A DNA stretch of 49,758 nucleotides. Source: an uncultured Granulosicoccaceae bacterium (lineage in GTDB: Bacteria; Pseudomonadota; Gammaproteobacteria; Granulosicoccales; Granulosicoccaceae). A model generated the notes under the pieces. It did no database searches, was not told where the DNA came from, and saw nothing but the letters and a program-made list of their open reading frames with translations. The number at the start of each line of letters is the position of its first letter. Position 1 is the first letter of the stretch. The translations under genes were made by a program, and so were the position numbers. Below, one piece after another: positions 25,386 through 34,792 of this stretch. The stretch lies in the NCBI GenBank assembly GCA_938035945.1, contig CALHOU010000022.1:1-49758 (forward strand). Direction: 5' to 3'.

Positions 25386-27500
25386 TCATCTAACATATCT
25401 GGCCGAATAGGCGTCGCCTTCGACTTCAGTAATGAGAAGGCTTGTTGAAGTACAAACATAAGCTGATTTTCCATCGGAACCACCAAAGGTAAACTGGCGC
25501 TGATCGACAGGGGGTTGGGCACCATTCAATGGCAGCTCTACACCATTGGCATTGACCTGAGTTTGAATGTTTTCTGATAGCTGTGTGCCGGAAATAAAAT
25601 TTCCGTCTTTGGTGTTACTCGCCTGCCACGTGAAGGTGGTGTTCCCGGTAAATCGAAAATCGATTTCAAAGTCGTCTTCTGCTGGCGGTATAAAATGCAG
25701 ATCAATAGTATTGGTACCTGAGCCATCGGCACGCAAATCCACGCGCATGTCACCCAGTATCATGCCTTGGCTGCTGCCCCAAAATTGTTGTGCCGTATAG
25801 GCGTTGTCCAAATACCAATCCCCGATCAAACAGGCATCTGCGATTGTGTTGTTGTCATCTGGCTCTGGCGTGGCTACGGGACCCGGACCAGGAACAGGCT
25901 CGGGTTGAGGTCCGGTTGGTTGCGGTAGTTCAGGATTGTTATTCGAATCTGTTTGCGGTTCTGGTGTTGGTTCCGGTACTTGTGGGCAAAGCGCGACGAC
26001 CTCATTAAAGTCGTAACGTAGTTTGGAATCTGATTTATCCAGTTGACCGGTCATAGCGATGACCAAATTACCCAGCTCATTGGCGTCTTCGATGGCCGTA
26101 AATCCGTTGGGAAATTCTGAATCCTGACAAACGCAATCGCCCTTAACACAAAAATGCTGGGTGTCGCCAAATGCCATGGTATTGCCTCCATTCTCCCAGT
26201 GCATAAAACCAGCACCTTCACTCGACACACTAAGTATCATTGGTTGGTTGAATGTTCGGTCTGTATTGATATACAGCGACTTAAGCTCTCCAAATTCTGC
26301 GGAGACGCTTTGCTCAACAAGAGGTAGAGCGGGTCTTTGCGGTATCCTTCCTCCGATACCGATGATCCTCCAATCCTCTCCCCAGTCAATCCGGTTAATG
26401 TCTTTAGATGGCCAGGTGTTGTAGGCGTCTTCGCCCATTAACTCGCTAGCGAGAACTAAGTTGTCTGTTGATTTTCTGCTGGATGATTCCATTAAAGTTG
26501 GCATGGAAGACCATAAGCCATCACTGAGTGCATTGGACACGTGCGAATAGAAACCAACGGCAGAGTAGGGGTTACTTGTTTTAAACAAATGGTATGGGGA
26601 TTGTTCGTAGCCTTGCCAGTGAGCTTCATTAAAAATGGTGGCGCCGGCATAGGCTTCTCCTGCCCAGGTCGCTAAACCTTCTTTAACCCATGATGGGGCA
26701 TGACTTGCGCCCAATTCAAACTGGAAACAATGCATGACTTCATGAGCCAGTATCATTTGTATTTCGTTCTCTGCTCTCGAATCGAATGCTTGACTGTCGA
26801 CCCCATCATTAATTCCTATCCAACAATTGTCAGCACTTTTCAAATCATAGTCACCTAATTTTACTTGTCCTGAATCCAGTAAATCATTTCTAGTGCTAGC
26901 ACTTAAGGCAAACATGATCGGTCCACTGGTGCCGTCGTCGTAGATATCCGCATATCGATTAATTCTAATCAATTCAACATCGTTTACCAGAGTGCGCCCT
27001 ATCAGGTTTTCCATGTCACTTATTATTGTTGCCAGCGTCTCTAGATAATCCTCGTGGCCGTGCCGCAATTGATGACTGGATGAAAGTTTGTTTATATCTT
27101 CGATCGTTGAGCTAGTGGTTCCCACCGTCGGAAGTATGCGTTGGTAAATTTCAGCTAATAGAGCGGGCTCAAGCTCATCTTTAAAAAGCATCAGCTCTTC
27201 TAGGGCGTGGGTGGCGAATATGCCCATGCTATTGTCGTATTTGTATTGCTGTGCATTGTCGAGCTGACCGAAGTGCGCCACGAATTGGGCTACAGCAAAA
27301 TCTTTGGTTAATCCCGTCTGAGCACGCATGCGTTCAAGTAGAGCCGCATTTGGAAGGCTTGTATCCAATTCACCCGTAGCAATAGCGCTGCTGTTTGTAG
27401 CCGATTGGTTGCTCTGTGCATTTTCAGATGCGCTCCCGCATCCAAACAACGATGCTATCAGCAGCGAGCCCGCTAAGTATCTGAAATTTATATCAATCAT
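25386..27500 (-). CDS. Large lipoprotein with a gluzincin-type zinc-peptidase domain
   Basis: 704 residues. The signal ends in a lipobox (LFGC, Cys21), followed by a Ser/Asn-rich spacer. A domain at about 60-420 contains the zinc motif HEVMH (253-257) and, 20 residues on, the WVKEGLATW segment whose Glu is in the place of the third zinc ligand in MA-clan peptidases. A cysteine cluster CVKGDCVCQ follows, then a Pro/Glu-rich linker with repeated PEP units, and a C-terminal beta-rich lipocalin-like domain beginning IGDWYLDNAY. It should be anchored at the outer membrane. Substrate unknown. It is alone on its strand, and 233 bases with divergent control lie upstream. No close named homolog is recognised. 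Confidence 0.7.
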   Translation of the reverse strand: MIDINFRYLAGSLLIASLFGCGSASENAQSNQSATNSSAIATGELDTSLPNAALLERMRAQTGLTKDFAVAQFVAHFGQLDNAQQYKYDNSMGIFATHALEELMLFKDELEPALLAEIYQRILPTVGTTSSTIEDINKLSSSHQLRHGHEDYLETLATIISDMENLIGRTLVNDVELIRINRYADIYDDGTSGPIMFALSASTRNDLLDSGQVKLGDYDLKSADNCWIGINDGVDSQAFDSRAENEIQMILAHEVMHCFQFELGASHAPSWVKEGLATWAGEAYAGATIFNEAHWQGYEQSPYHLFKTSNPYSAVGFYSHVSNALSDGLWSSMPTLMESSSRKSTDNLVLASELMGEDAYNTWPSKDINRIDWGEDWRIIGIGGRIPQRPALPLVEQSVSAEFGELKSLYINTDRTFNQPMILSVSSEGAGFMHWENGGNTMAFGDTQHFCVKGDCVCQDSEFPNGFTAIEDANELGNLVIAMTGQLDKSDSKLRYDFNEVVALCPQVPEPTPEPQTDSNNNPELPQPTGPQPEPVPGPGPVATPEPDDNNTIADACLIGDWYLDNAYTAQQFWGSSQGMILGDMRVDLRADGSGTNTIDLHFIPPAEDDFEIDFRFTGNTTFTWQASNTKDGNFISGTQLSENIQTQVNANGVELPLNGAQPPVDQRQFTFGGSDGKSAYVCTSTSLLITEVEGDAYSARYVR

Positions 27501-27583
27501 TAAAAATCCTTCTTATTCCGGCTGAGTTGTGTCTGAATACAGGCCTAAGATTAAGTTAATTGAAGGCGCGCATGTATTAATAA

Positions 27584-27601
27584 TTGGGAATATATGCCCA
27601 A
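27584..27601. promoter_or_regulatory. Palindrome in the divergent control region
   Basis: TTGGG (27584-27588) and CCCAA (27597-27601) flank an AT-rich centre, in the middle of the divergent gap between the lipoprotein and the dehydrogenase operon. It could be an operator; no regulator is encoded next to it. Confidence 0.25.
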
Positions 27602-27693
27602 ATATATTTTCAATTGAGAGTATTTTTACGCGCGTGTGAGCTTCGTCAACATTTGCGCGGCTTGAGGTCGAAGCTGGGGCGTTTGTTAGTATC

Positions 27694-27731
27694 TCTCGCC
27701 TGAATCTATAAATTGAACAAGAGAGGCGAGA
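27694..27731 (+). promoter_or_regulatory. Leader hairpin overlapping the ribosome site of the dehydrogenase operon
   Basis: TCTCGCCT (27694-27701) pairs exactly with AGGCGAGA (27724-27731). The right arm covers the end of the ribosome site GAGAGG (27721-27726) and stops three bases before the GTG start codon at 27734. When folded, it would hinder translation, so it is a candidate translational switch. Confidence 0.4.
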
Positions 27732-27733
27732 AC

Positions 27734-28588
27734 GTGCAAATTGGCATAATAGGCTGTGGAAACATGGGCGGCGGGATGGCGCGAACGCTTTTGGCTTCCG
27801 AACACTCGCTGACTTGTTTTGACCCTGACGACAACACGCTAATCAAGCTACGCGCCGATGGCGCTCAAACGGCCGTGTCTGCAACCGCCTTGGCGCAATC
27901 TTCACGAATCATCATACTCTCACTTCCAAAAGCTGCGATCGTAGAATCCGTCATGCGTGAGATCGTGACGGATATTCAAGCAGGTACTATCGTATTGGAT
28001 ACATCGACATCGGAACCGGCTACCTCTCAAGCTATGTCAACGTTAGGCGAGCAGCATGGGTTTGCGTTTGTGGATGGCCCGGTCAGTGGTGGTCCAGCTG
28101 CTGCGAATGCCGGCAGCATGACCATGCTCTTGGGTGGGTCTGTGGATGCCATTGAAAAACTAAAACCGGTTCTCGAAGTCATTACAGCGAAGAGCGTTGT
28201 TGTTGGTGCCTCTGGTGCAGGGCATGCGGCCAAGATCGCTAATAACATGTTGTGTGCAGCCAATCTTGTGCTAGTGGCGGAAGCTGTTCGACTTGGAGAG
28301 GCAGCGGGGGTAGAACCGACTGCCTTACTCGAAGGGATTAACGCAGGCTCTGGGCGCAGTGGTGTGAGTGAAGTTAATTTTCCCAAGTGGGTATTAAACG
28401 CCGAATTTAATTCAGGATTTACCATGGGCCTTATGCGCAAAGATGTTGGCTTAGCCGTCGAGTTGGCAAAGTCTGCAGGTGTTGAACTTCGCGGTTTCGA
28501 AAAGATCGCCAACATTTGGCTGAACGAGTCAGATCGAATACCTGATTCAGCCGACTTCAATGAAGTCGTAAAATACAATAAGGCGTAG
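27734..28588 (+). CDS. 3-hydroxyisobutyrate-dehydrogenase-family oxidoreductase
   Basis: About 284 residues from the GTG at 27734, which is chosen because GAGAGG lies 7 bases before it; a TTG at 27713 is less likely. The NAD(P) motif is IGIIGCGNMGGGMA, the substrate loop is FVDGPVSGGPAAANAG, and the catalytic lysine is in GAGHAAKIANN, so the beta-hydroxyacid dehydrogenase active site is intact. The family oxidises hydroxyacids or reduces semialdehydes (including tartronate and sulfolactaldehyde types). It leads an operon with an aldehyde dehydrogenase, serine acetyltransferase and glyoxalase-like protein; the next gene starts 6 bases after its stop. Confidence 0.87.
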   Translation: MQIGIIGCGNMGGGMARTLLASEHSLTCFDPDDNTLIKLRADGAQTAVSATALAQSSRIIILSLPKAAIVESVMREIVTDIQAGTIVLDTSTSEPATSQAMSTLGEQHGFAFVDGPVSGGPAAANAGSMTMLLGGSVDAIEKLKPVLEVITAKSVVVGASGAGHAAKIANNMLCAANLVLVAEAVRLGEAAGVEPTALLEGINAGSGRSGVSEVNFPKWVLNAEFNSGFTMGLMRKDVGLAVELAKSAGVELRGFEKIANIWLNESDRIPDSADFNEVVKYNKA

Positions 28589-28594
28589 AAAACA

Positions 28595-30103
28595 ATGTCT
28601 GATCGCATGCATGTGTTGCAAGGTGCAATGGCACAGCTTGGCCTAAACAGGCTGCCGCAAAGTTTAATCAACGGGCAGCTCACTGATGGTTCATCAACAG
28701 ACATAACGCTAATCGACCCCTACACCAAAGCATCGATTTGTACTTATGCGGACGCTGGCGTCGAGCTGGCGCGACTTGCATGTAATGCGGCTAAAGAATC
28801 CCAAGTGGTTTGGGCTAAACACATGTCAGCGGCTGTGCGCGGTCAAGTTATGCAAGACATATCACGAGCAGTGTTAGATCAAGCGGAGCCGCTAGCAATA
28901 ATTGAAGCCATCATTGCTGGGAAACCGATACGTGATTGTCGAGTGGAAGTTGCCAAAGTGGCGGAGATGTTTGCTTACTATGCAGGATGGGCAGATAAGC
29001 TTCACGGCGAAGTCATCCCCGTTCCTTCAGGGCACCTTAACTACACACAGCGCGAACCACTGGGCGTGGTATTTCAAATTACGCCCTGGAACGCGCCGAT
29101 CTTTACCGCTGGTTGGCAAATCGCACCGGCCATTGCAACGGGTAATGGCGTAGTAATCAAACCCAGTGAACTTACACCGGTGACAACGGTTGCTTTGGTT
29201 AAGTTGGCCGAAGATGCAGGTTTACCGAAAGGCCTGGTCAATGTGTTATGTGGATTGGGGCCAACCGCTGGGCAAGCTGCGATTGAACATGAAGCTGTGC
29301 GTAAAGTGGTTTTTGTAGGTTCTCCACAAACCGGTCGACTGGTAGCGAGCGCTGCCGCGGCAAACTTAAAACCCTGCGTGTTGGAGCTGGGTGGTAAGTC
29401 AGCCAATATTGTGTTTGCAGATGCAAACTTAGAACATGCCTGTTTGGGGGCACAAGCTGCAATTTTTTCTGCAGCTGGGCAAAGCTGCGTGGCGGGCTCA
29501 CGCTTATTGGTACAACAATCGATTCACGATCAGTTTGTCGATATGCTCGCAAGAGGCATGGACAAAATAAACTTGGGCGACCCGCTGAATGATGCCACTG
29601 AAGTGGGGCCGATAAGCAACGCACGGCAGTTTGATCATGTAACCCGCATGATTGGTCTGGCAAAAAACGAAGGTGCGACTATTCACTCAAGGCCAGAGGT
29701 TGACGATAGCGGATACTTTATCGCACCAACCCTATTGAATAACTTGCCCAATAGCGCATCACCTGCGCAACAAGAAATCTTTGGTCCTGTGGTGACGGCT
29801 ATACCGTTTGCAGATGAAGCCGATGCCATCGCTCTGGCTAACGACACGCATTTTGGCTTAGCGGGCGCGGTATGGACTGCGGATGTTGGGCGTGCACATC
29901 GTATGGCTGAAGCCGTTCGCGCGGGCACATTCTGGATTAATAGTTATAAGGCAATTCATGTGTCATCACCATTTGGAGGTTCGCTTAATTCTGGGTTTGG
30001 ACGCTCTAGCGGAACCGATGCATTGATGGAATATACATCCGCAAAAAGTGTGTGGCTCGATAGTGCTCCCACGCCCAGAATCGCTTTTGGGTATGTGCCT
30101 TAG
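28595..30103 (+). CDS. NAD(P)-dependent aldehyde dehydrogenase
   Basis: 502 residues, typical ALDH length. The general base Glu264 is in LELGGKSAN and the nucleophile Cys298 in AAGQSCVAGSR; the catalytic Asn lies in ITPWNAP. Such enzymes oxidise aldehydes to acids. It follows the hydroxyacid-type dehydrogenase by six bases, so the pair may oxidise an alcohol to an acid in two steps. Substrate cannot be told. The next gene's ribosome site AGGAG overlaps its stop codon. Confidence 0.92.
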   Translation: MSDRMHVLQGAMAQLGLNRLPQSLINGQLTDGSSTDITLIDPYTKASICTYADAGVELARLACNAAKESQVVWAKHMSAAVRGQVMQDISRAVLDQAEPLAIIEAIIAGKPIRDCRVEVAKVAEMFAYYAGWADKLHGEVIPVPSGHLNYTQREPLGVVFQITPWNAPIFTAGWQIAPAIATGNGVVIKPSELTPVTTVALVKLAEDAGLPKGLVNVLCGLGPTAGQAAIEHEAVRKVVFVGSPQTGRLVASAAAANLKPCVLELGGKSANIVFADANLEHACLGAQAAIFSAAGQSCVAGSRLLVQQSIHDQFVDMLARGMDKINLGDPLNDATEVGPISNARQFDHVTRMIGLAKNEGATIHSRPEVDDSGYFIAPTLLNNLPNSASPAQQEIFGPVVTAIPFADEADAIALANDTHFGLAGAVWTADVGRAHRMAEAVRAGTFWINSYKAIHVSSPFGGSLNSGFGRSSGTDALMEYTSAKSVWLDSAPTPRIAFGYVP

Positions 30104-30112
30104 GAGATTGTG

Positions 30113-30835
30113 ATGAGTATCGTGTTCGATGTTCAAGAACTGCTTAGGCGCACCCCTGAAGTAAATGCTTTGCTCGGTTTAGAACCCTTTGGTGATTTTT
30201 CGCAATTGGCGGGATCGCTGTTTAGCCGTGTTTGTCATAACGCTTGTGTGGGTAAAACGGTAACAGATGTATATGCATCCGACCACGCATTACAAGAATT
30301 ATCAATACATGAAATAAACGAAACCGCGCGTAGAAATTTTGAGCCAGGTGGGCCTGCGACTGCGCTATTGTTTTCGCGCGGTGCGCAGGCTGTTATGGCG
30401 CATCGAGTTGCCCATAAATTGTGGAACGACGGCAGCACCGATCTTGCGCTGGCGTTAAAAGCGGTTACTGGCCAAGCGCTTGATACGGATATTCATCCGG
30501 CAGCCACTATAGGCTGCGGTCTTTGGCTTGATCATGGTCTGGGTTTTGTTGTTGGTGAAACGTGTGTTATCGAAGACGATGTTTCTATCTGGCACAACGT
30601 AACGCTTGGCAGTGCCTTAAATGAAAACAGTGCCAACAGGCATCCGCACATTGGCACACGAGTGCTTATTGGTGCGGGTGCAACCGTGTTAGGTAATATA
30701 AAAATCGGTGCAGACGTGAACATAGGTGCTGGCGCGATTGTTCTTGATGATGTGCCGAGCGGTTCTCTGGTGGTGGGCAACAAAGCCACTGTGCGCGGTG
30801 CCGCCAAAATCAGTTTTGTGAAAGCAGCGCAATAA
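30113..30835 (+). CDS. cysE: Serine O-acetyltransferase (CysE-like)
   Basis: 240 residues. An N-terminal helical domain with AHRVAHKLWNDG, matching the AYRIGHWLWNQG segment of CysE, leads to a left-handed beta helix of hexapeptide repeats, starting DIHPAATIGCGLWLDHG (catalytic Asp-His in LDHG) and continuing with VVGETCVIEDDVSIWHNVTL and IGAGATVLGNIKIG. CysE makes O-acetylserine for cysteine synthesis. Its position inside a catabolic-type operon, not with cysteine genes, is unusual; it could acetylate another hydroxy compound. The ATG at 30113 is preferred over a GTG three bases earlier, because of the spacing from AGGAG. It ends two bases before the next start. Confidence 0.82.
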   Translation: MSIVFDVQELLRRTPEVNALLGLEPFGDFSQLAGSLFSRVCHNACVGKTVTDVYASDHALQELSIHEINETARRNFEPGGPATALLFSRGAQAVMAHRVAHKLWNDGSTDLALALKAVTGQALDTDIHPAATIGCGLWLDHGLGFVVGETCVIEDDVSIWHNVTLGSALNENSANRHPHIGTRVLIGAGATVLGNIKIGADVNIGAGAIVLDDVPSGSLVVGNKATVRGAAKISFVKAAQ

Positions 30836-30837
30836 TC

Positions 30838-31728
30838 ATGAATGCCTCCTTTGGTATCGACCACCCGCTATTGGCTACACATGATATCGATACACTTCGC
30901 GAGCTGTTAATCACACTTGGTTTCAACATGACAGCCGTTGGGCGACACCCCTGGGGTACCAGCACCAGTCTTGCTATGTTCGAGGGATGTTTGCTCGAAA
31001 TCATGGGTATCTATAACGAGCAGCTTATCGATGAGGTACCGGCTGGTGAATTTCGTTTTGGCCGCCACGTTTATGAGCATTTGCTCGAGCGTGAGGGTGT
31101 TGCGCTCAGTGCGCTGCACAGTACAGATTCCGTGGCTGATGCAAAACACGCACAACGGGCGGGTTTTACGGTCGCGGGCCATCTTGAATTTGGTCGCGAT
31201 GTTACCTTACCCGATGGTGCAACTGATCGAACGAAGACGACATTAGCTCTGCTTCCCGATGCGCAATTTCCGCGCTTATCGTTTTTCTTGTGCCAGCAGC
31301 ATCGGCCAGAATTAATCTATGTACCTCAGTGGTTAGAACATCCGAACAGGGTAGTGGGTATTGCAGGTATAAACATCGTTGCAGATGAAACACATCAAAC
31401 CGCTTTGCATTCAAAATTAGAAAGCCTGTATACCGATTTTCGTGACATTGAAGCAGGCTTCCAATGCCAAACAGCCAATGGTGTTATCCGTGTTATGAAT
31501 CAGCAAGCATTTGATCGCAACATAGGCAATCTGGCCAAGCCAATAATGAAAGAATCCACACCTTGTATTGCCGGTATGGATTTTGAGATGTCGGACGCGA
31601 AAATCCTTTTCGACTATTTAAAACGCAGTGGCCTTGGCTTCACTAGAATTGATACTGGCTATACATTGAATACGCCTGAACTCACAGCGAACACAACGCT
31701 TAGGTTTTGTAATTTCGATTTGCCATAA
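30838..31728 (+). CDS. VOC/glyoxalase-like domain protein
   Basis: 296 residues. The N-terminal part fits the glyoxalase-like (Glyoxalase_3) pattern: IDHPLLATHDIDTLRELLITLGF, then the WGTSTSLAMFEGCLLEIMG strand with a metal-ligand-like Glu; a second half from about 175 repeats a weaker beta-alpha fold (VVGIAGINIVADET). Such proteins are metal-dependent isomerases, dioxygenases or lyases, often acting on glyoxal-type adducts. It ends the four-gene operon that starts with the hydroxyacid dehydrogenase. Reaction unknown. The stop codon is three bases from the convergent next gene. Confidence 0.72.
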   Translation: MNASFGIDHPLLATHDIDTLRELLITLGFNMTAVGRHPWGTSTSLAMFEGCLLEIMGIYNEQLIDEVPAGEFRFGRHVYEHLLEREGVALSALHSTDSVADAKHAQRAGFTVAGHLEFGRDVTLPDGATDRTKTTLALLPDAQFPRLSFFLCQQHRPELIYVPQWLEHPNRVVGIAGINIVADETHQTALHSKLESLYTDFRDIEAGFQCQTANGVIRVMNQQAFDRNIGNLAKPIMKESTPCIAGMDFEMSDAKILFDYLKRSGLGFTRIDTGYTLNTPELTANTTLRFCNFDLP

Positions 31729-31730
31729 AA

Positions 31731-32129
31731 TTATTCGGCAGATTTATTTTTTTTACTAAATCGCTTTTGCACTAGTAGTATCAGTGGTGCTGATACACCG
31801 AAGATCAACACAGTTACACCAAACCAGAAAATTGTTGGATCTTCTGTAACTGTGACGCTTCTGCCTCGTCTTGTGGCCAAAACGCCGGTTTGGATAGCCG
31901 TGTATAGTCTAATACCTAGTATGACAGACGCTACACAGGACAGTGCCACGAGCTTGTTCGAAATAAAGCCTTCGTTTCTGCGCACTGGTTCGTTTGCTAA
32001 TTGTTGACTGATTTGTTTGTCAATCAGGCTGCTCACTTCGTCGTAACGGGTAGGGTGTTTGTCGCGGTCAATCCCTACTTGGATTTCTGCGAGCTCTTCC
32101 AACGAGTAATTGGCTAGATCGTTAGACAT
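31731..32129 (-). CDS. Small two-helix membrane protein of unknown function
   Basis: 132 residues. The N-terminal 50 are soluble and charged, with SLEELAEIQVGIDRDKHPTR followed by YDEVSSLIDKQI, a short helical pattern often found before membrane helices in uncharacterised proteins. Two hydrophobic segments follow (about 55-80 and 100-122), then a basic tail RFSKKNKSAE. No named family is recognised. It lies 36 bases after the end of the hybrid kinase gene on the same strand, so the two may be co-transcribed, with the small protein as a possible membrane accessory. Confidence 0.6.
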   Translation of the reverse strand: MSNDLANYSLEELAEIQVGIDRDKHPTRYDEVSSLIDKQISQQLANEPVRRNEGFISNKLVALSCVASVILGIRLYTAIQTGVLATRRGRSVTVTEDPTIFWFGVTVLIFGVSAPLILLVQKRFSKKNKSAE

Positions 32130-32165
32130 GAATTAATCGCCTTCTCAGCTTGGTTAGACTATCGC

Positions 32166-34514
32166 TTAAGCTGCTTTTTTAGCGGCCTGTGCCAACCATC
32201 TATCCAAAACCATGGATAGGTCTTCCATTAATACAGGTTTGGTTAGAAAGTCATCCATGCCAGATTCGATGCATTTTTCTTTGTCACCTTTCATGGCATT
32301 GGCGGTTAGCGCGATAATGGGGCAACGTGGTTTGCCGTTTTCGATTTCAAAGTCACGGATAGTATGTGTCGCATCCATGCCATTCATTACGGGCATTGAC
32401 ACATCCATGAATATGAGATCAGGCTGATCAGCAGTATAGGTATCCACGCCTTCTTGACCATTGTTAGCGATCTCTGGTGTAAAGCCAAGGCTCTCCAACA
32501 TCCCGGTTATCACCATTTGATTGACCAAGTTATCTTCAACGACAAGAATGCGTGCGTTGCTTAGTGTTTGTGCATCTGCGTTTACGATGTTCGCCTCATT
32601 TTCTTCAGCTGGTGAAGTGCTCTTATCAATGGCAGCATAGCCCGGATCATTAGATAGAACTCGGCTCACTTTTTCGAACAGCACTTCCGTGCGAACAGGC
32701 TTTACCATTGTTTCTGCGAAACCTAATTCGCGTACTCGCTCACCTTGCACAGATTGATCTACTGATGACACCAGAACAATTGGAATATCAGCTAATTTTG
32801 GGTCGGCTTTGAACGCTTCACACAGTTCGTGGCCATCCATTGTTGGCATTTGAAAGTCGATCAAAGCTAAATCGATGTGTTTTTTCCTGGCTATCTCCAA
32901 TGCGTCTTTCCCGTTAAGCGCAATCTGAGGCTTCATGCCCCAAATTTGCAGACGTCTACTTAGAATTTCAGTATTTAAAGGCAGATCGTCAACCACCAAA
33001 ACCGTCAGACCGGCAAGTTCAACGTTGGTTGGTGATGTTTTAACGCGGTGTCTGTTGGTGTCTTCGCGTAGGTTGATGTCAAATGAGAATGTTGAACCAA
33101 CACCTTCTTCTGAAACCAGGGAAATGTCGGAGTTCATCAATTGCAATAATCGCCTGGAAATGGCTAGGCCCAAACCACTCCCCTCGAAGCGCCGATTGGA
33201 TGCACCATCAACTTGCTCGAACATTCGGAACACGTGATCTTGTTTGTCTTTATGTATGCCAATACCAGTATCACTGATATCGAATCGTAGAGCGGTGAGC
33301 TCCGAATTGTTATCTTCTGCGTTTTCAATTGGCGTGACTTGAATCGCCACATGACCATGATCAGTGAACTTTACAGCGTTGCCGGCCAAGTTTGTAAGGA
33401 TCTGTCTTAAACGACCCTCGTCACCAATAAACCTTGCAGGTAAATCGGGCGAGTAGTTCATAACTAACTCGACGCCTTTACTGTGCGTGCGCACGGCAAG
33501 CATTGCAGCAACATCATCACACATACGCTGCATATCGAACGCTTGTGGGTCAAGCTCTAGCTTGCCAGCTTCAACTTTGGAGAAGTCCAGGATGTCATTG
33601 ATCAAGGTCAACAACGATTGAGCAGACGTAGATACAGTAGATGCGTAGCGCCGTTGATCCTCGGTTAAATCACTATCAAGCAATAGCTCAGTCATACCAA
33701 CCACGCCATTCATTGGAGTGCGAATTTCGTGACTCATGTTTGCCAGGAATTCAGATTTTGCCCGATTCGATGCTTGCGCTTCGTCTCGAGACTTCTCCAA
33801 TTCTTTTTCCCGTTCGGCTAGTGCGTGTTCATTGGATTTTAAGGCCGTTATGTCGGTACGCATTTCCACAAGTTCGCCAGAAACCAACTGTGCGAGTAAG
33901 ATTTGCTGATGCTCTGTGGATTGGTTTTCTAAGCCTGTATTGAATGACAGGGTAATGGGTTTGCCCGATTCAATGTGTTGGGCACGAATGGACATTACGC
34001 GCTGAAACCACATCCGTTTTTTTTCTTCGTTGGCAAAATGGCTTTCTGTTGCTACCTCCACCAACTGCGCTTCGGGCATACCATAGCGAAGCTTTACACC
34101 ACGTTTTTTGTAGTATTCGTAGGCTGATTTGTTGAATTGGACGAGCTCGCGTTTTTTATCGAATATGACCAAGGATGCATCTACTACATTGTAGGCTGCG
34201 CGCAATCGATTAAAGCGATTGAATAATGTATACAGATATAGCGATATGACTGTGCCGAACAGGAACACACAAATCGCAGTGATAACGGTTGCGCCTGTGG
34301 CTGTTTCAGTATTGACAGAATGAGCAGCTGTTAGGTACGACCAAAGCGCGTACGCAGTCGAACTTGATACCACAAAGGGTGCAGCTGCCAGCACGATCCA
34401 CGTGCTGCCGTCCAGATAACGTTCCAGTCTTCGAAATAGTGAGACTTTTGTTTTTCGGCCCGTTAACGCTTTCGTGGGTGCGTTGGTTTCACTGTCCATT
34501 TTCCAGAATCTCAT
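32166..34514 (-). CDS. Hybrid sensor histidine kinase with two receiver domains
   Basis: 782 residues: two membrane helices (about 38-60 and 75-100), a PAS-like domain (about 105-220) with a coiled-coil linker, HisKA with the phospho-accepting His262 ([11 protein letters not shown]), an HATPase with DTGIGI and GSGLGLAI, a first receiver (Asp553 in [11 protein letters not shown]) and a second (Asp704 in [11 protein letters not shown]). No periplasmic sensor domain is seen between the helices. No partner regulator is adjacent; two receivers imply a phosphorelay or a diverted output. It is divergent from the betaine operon but 300 bases away. The ATG at 34512-34514 and another at 34497-34499 are both possible starts. 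Confidence 0.93.
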   Translation of the reverse strand: MRFWKMDSETNAPTKALTGRKTKVSLFRRLERYLDGSTWIVLAAAPFVVSSSTAYALWSYLTAAHSVNTETATGATVITAICVFLFGTVISLYLYTLFNRFNRLRAAYNVVDASLVIFDKKRELVQFNKSAYEYYKKRGVKLRYGMPEAQLVEVATESHFANEEKKRMWFQRVMSIRAQHIESGKPITLSFNTGLENQSTEHQQILLAQLVSGELVEMRTDITALKSNEHALAEREKELEKSRDEAQASNRAKSEFLANMSHEIRTPMNGVVGMTELLLDSDLTEDQRRYASTVSTSAQSLLTLINDILDFSKVEAGKLELDPQAFDMQRMCDDVAAMLAVRTHSKGVELVMNYSPDLPARFIGDEGRLRQILTNLAGNAVKFTDHGHVAIQVTPIENAEDNNSELTALRFDISDTGIGIHKDKQDHVFRMFEQVDGASNRRFEGSGLGLAISRRLLQLMNSDISLVSEEGVGSTFSFDINLREDTNRHRVKTSPTNVELAGLTVLVVDDLPLNTEILSRRLQIWGMKPQIALNGKDALEIARKKHIDLALIDFQMPTMDGHELCEAFKADPKLADIPIVLVSSVDQSVQGERVRELGFAETMVKPVRTEVLFEKVSRVLSNDPGYAAIDKSTSPAEENEANIVNADAQTLSNARILVVEDNLVNQMVITGMLESLGFTPEIANNGQEGVDTYTADQPDLIFMDVSMPVMNGMDATHTIRDFEIENGKPRCPIIALTANAMKGDKEKCIESGMDDFLTKPVLMEDLSMVLDRWLAQAAKKAA

Positions 34515-34681
34515 GAGTGTATAAATCTGCTCGATGACCTTGTGGAAAGCGCCTAATACCGGGCGATTCCACAGATTTTATCGGCAGGTAAGTAAGGGGG
34601 TGCATGGGCACGGGTATTGAGCGTGAGCCGATTCACACTAAAGGGTGGGTTTGAGTGATTGAATTGATCTACGAAGCGCGC

Positions 34682-34749
34682 TTTGGGGCGGCGCTCTCTG
34701 ACGCACCAAGGAGGGCCAAACGGGGGTAGAAACGGCCTAAATCCTCAGA
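34682..34749 (+). promoter_or_regulatory. Possible glycine-riboswitch-like three-way junction RNA
   Basis: Three stems can be drawn: TTTGGGG (34682-34688) with CCTCAGA (34743-34749), GCG (34691-34693) with CGC (34702-34704), and GGCC (34714-34717) with GGCC (34734-34737). The joining segments CACCAAGGAG (34704-34713) and CCTAAATCCTCAG (34736-34748) resemble the conserved CACCGAAGG and TAAACTCTCAGG of glycine aptamers, but the former lacks the usual G. The position upstream of the betaine operon fits, since glycine is the end product of betaine demethylation. It is only a resemblance by eye. Confidence 0.3.
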
Positions 34750-34783
34750 ATCTCGACTTATATCAGCGTGGCAGATTGGGTAT

Positions 34784-34792
34784 ACTGTCCCC
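34784..34792 (+). repeat. Single CTGTCCCC repeat core next to the proX ribosome site
   Basis: GGTATACTGTCCCCAC at 34779-34794 shares the ACTGTCCCC core with the cluster near 1.5 kb but has TATA in place of GTAA before it. It ends about six bases before the GGAGG that starts proX translation. Confidence 0.5.
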
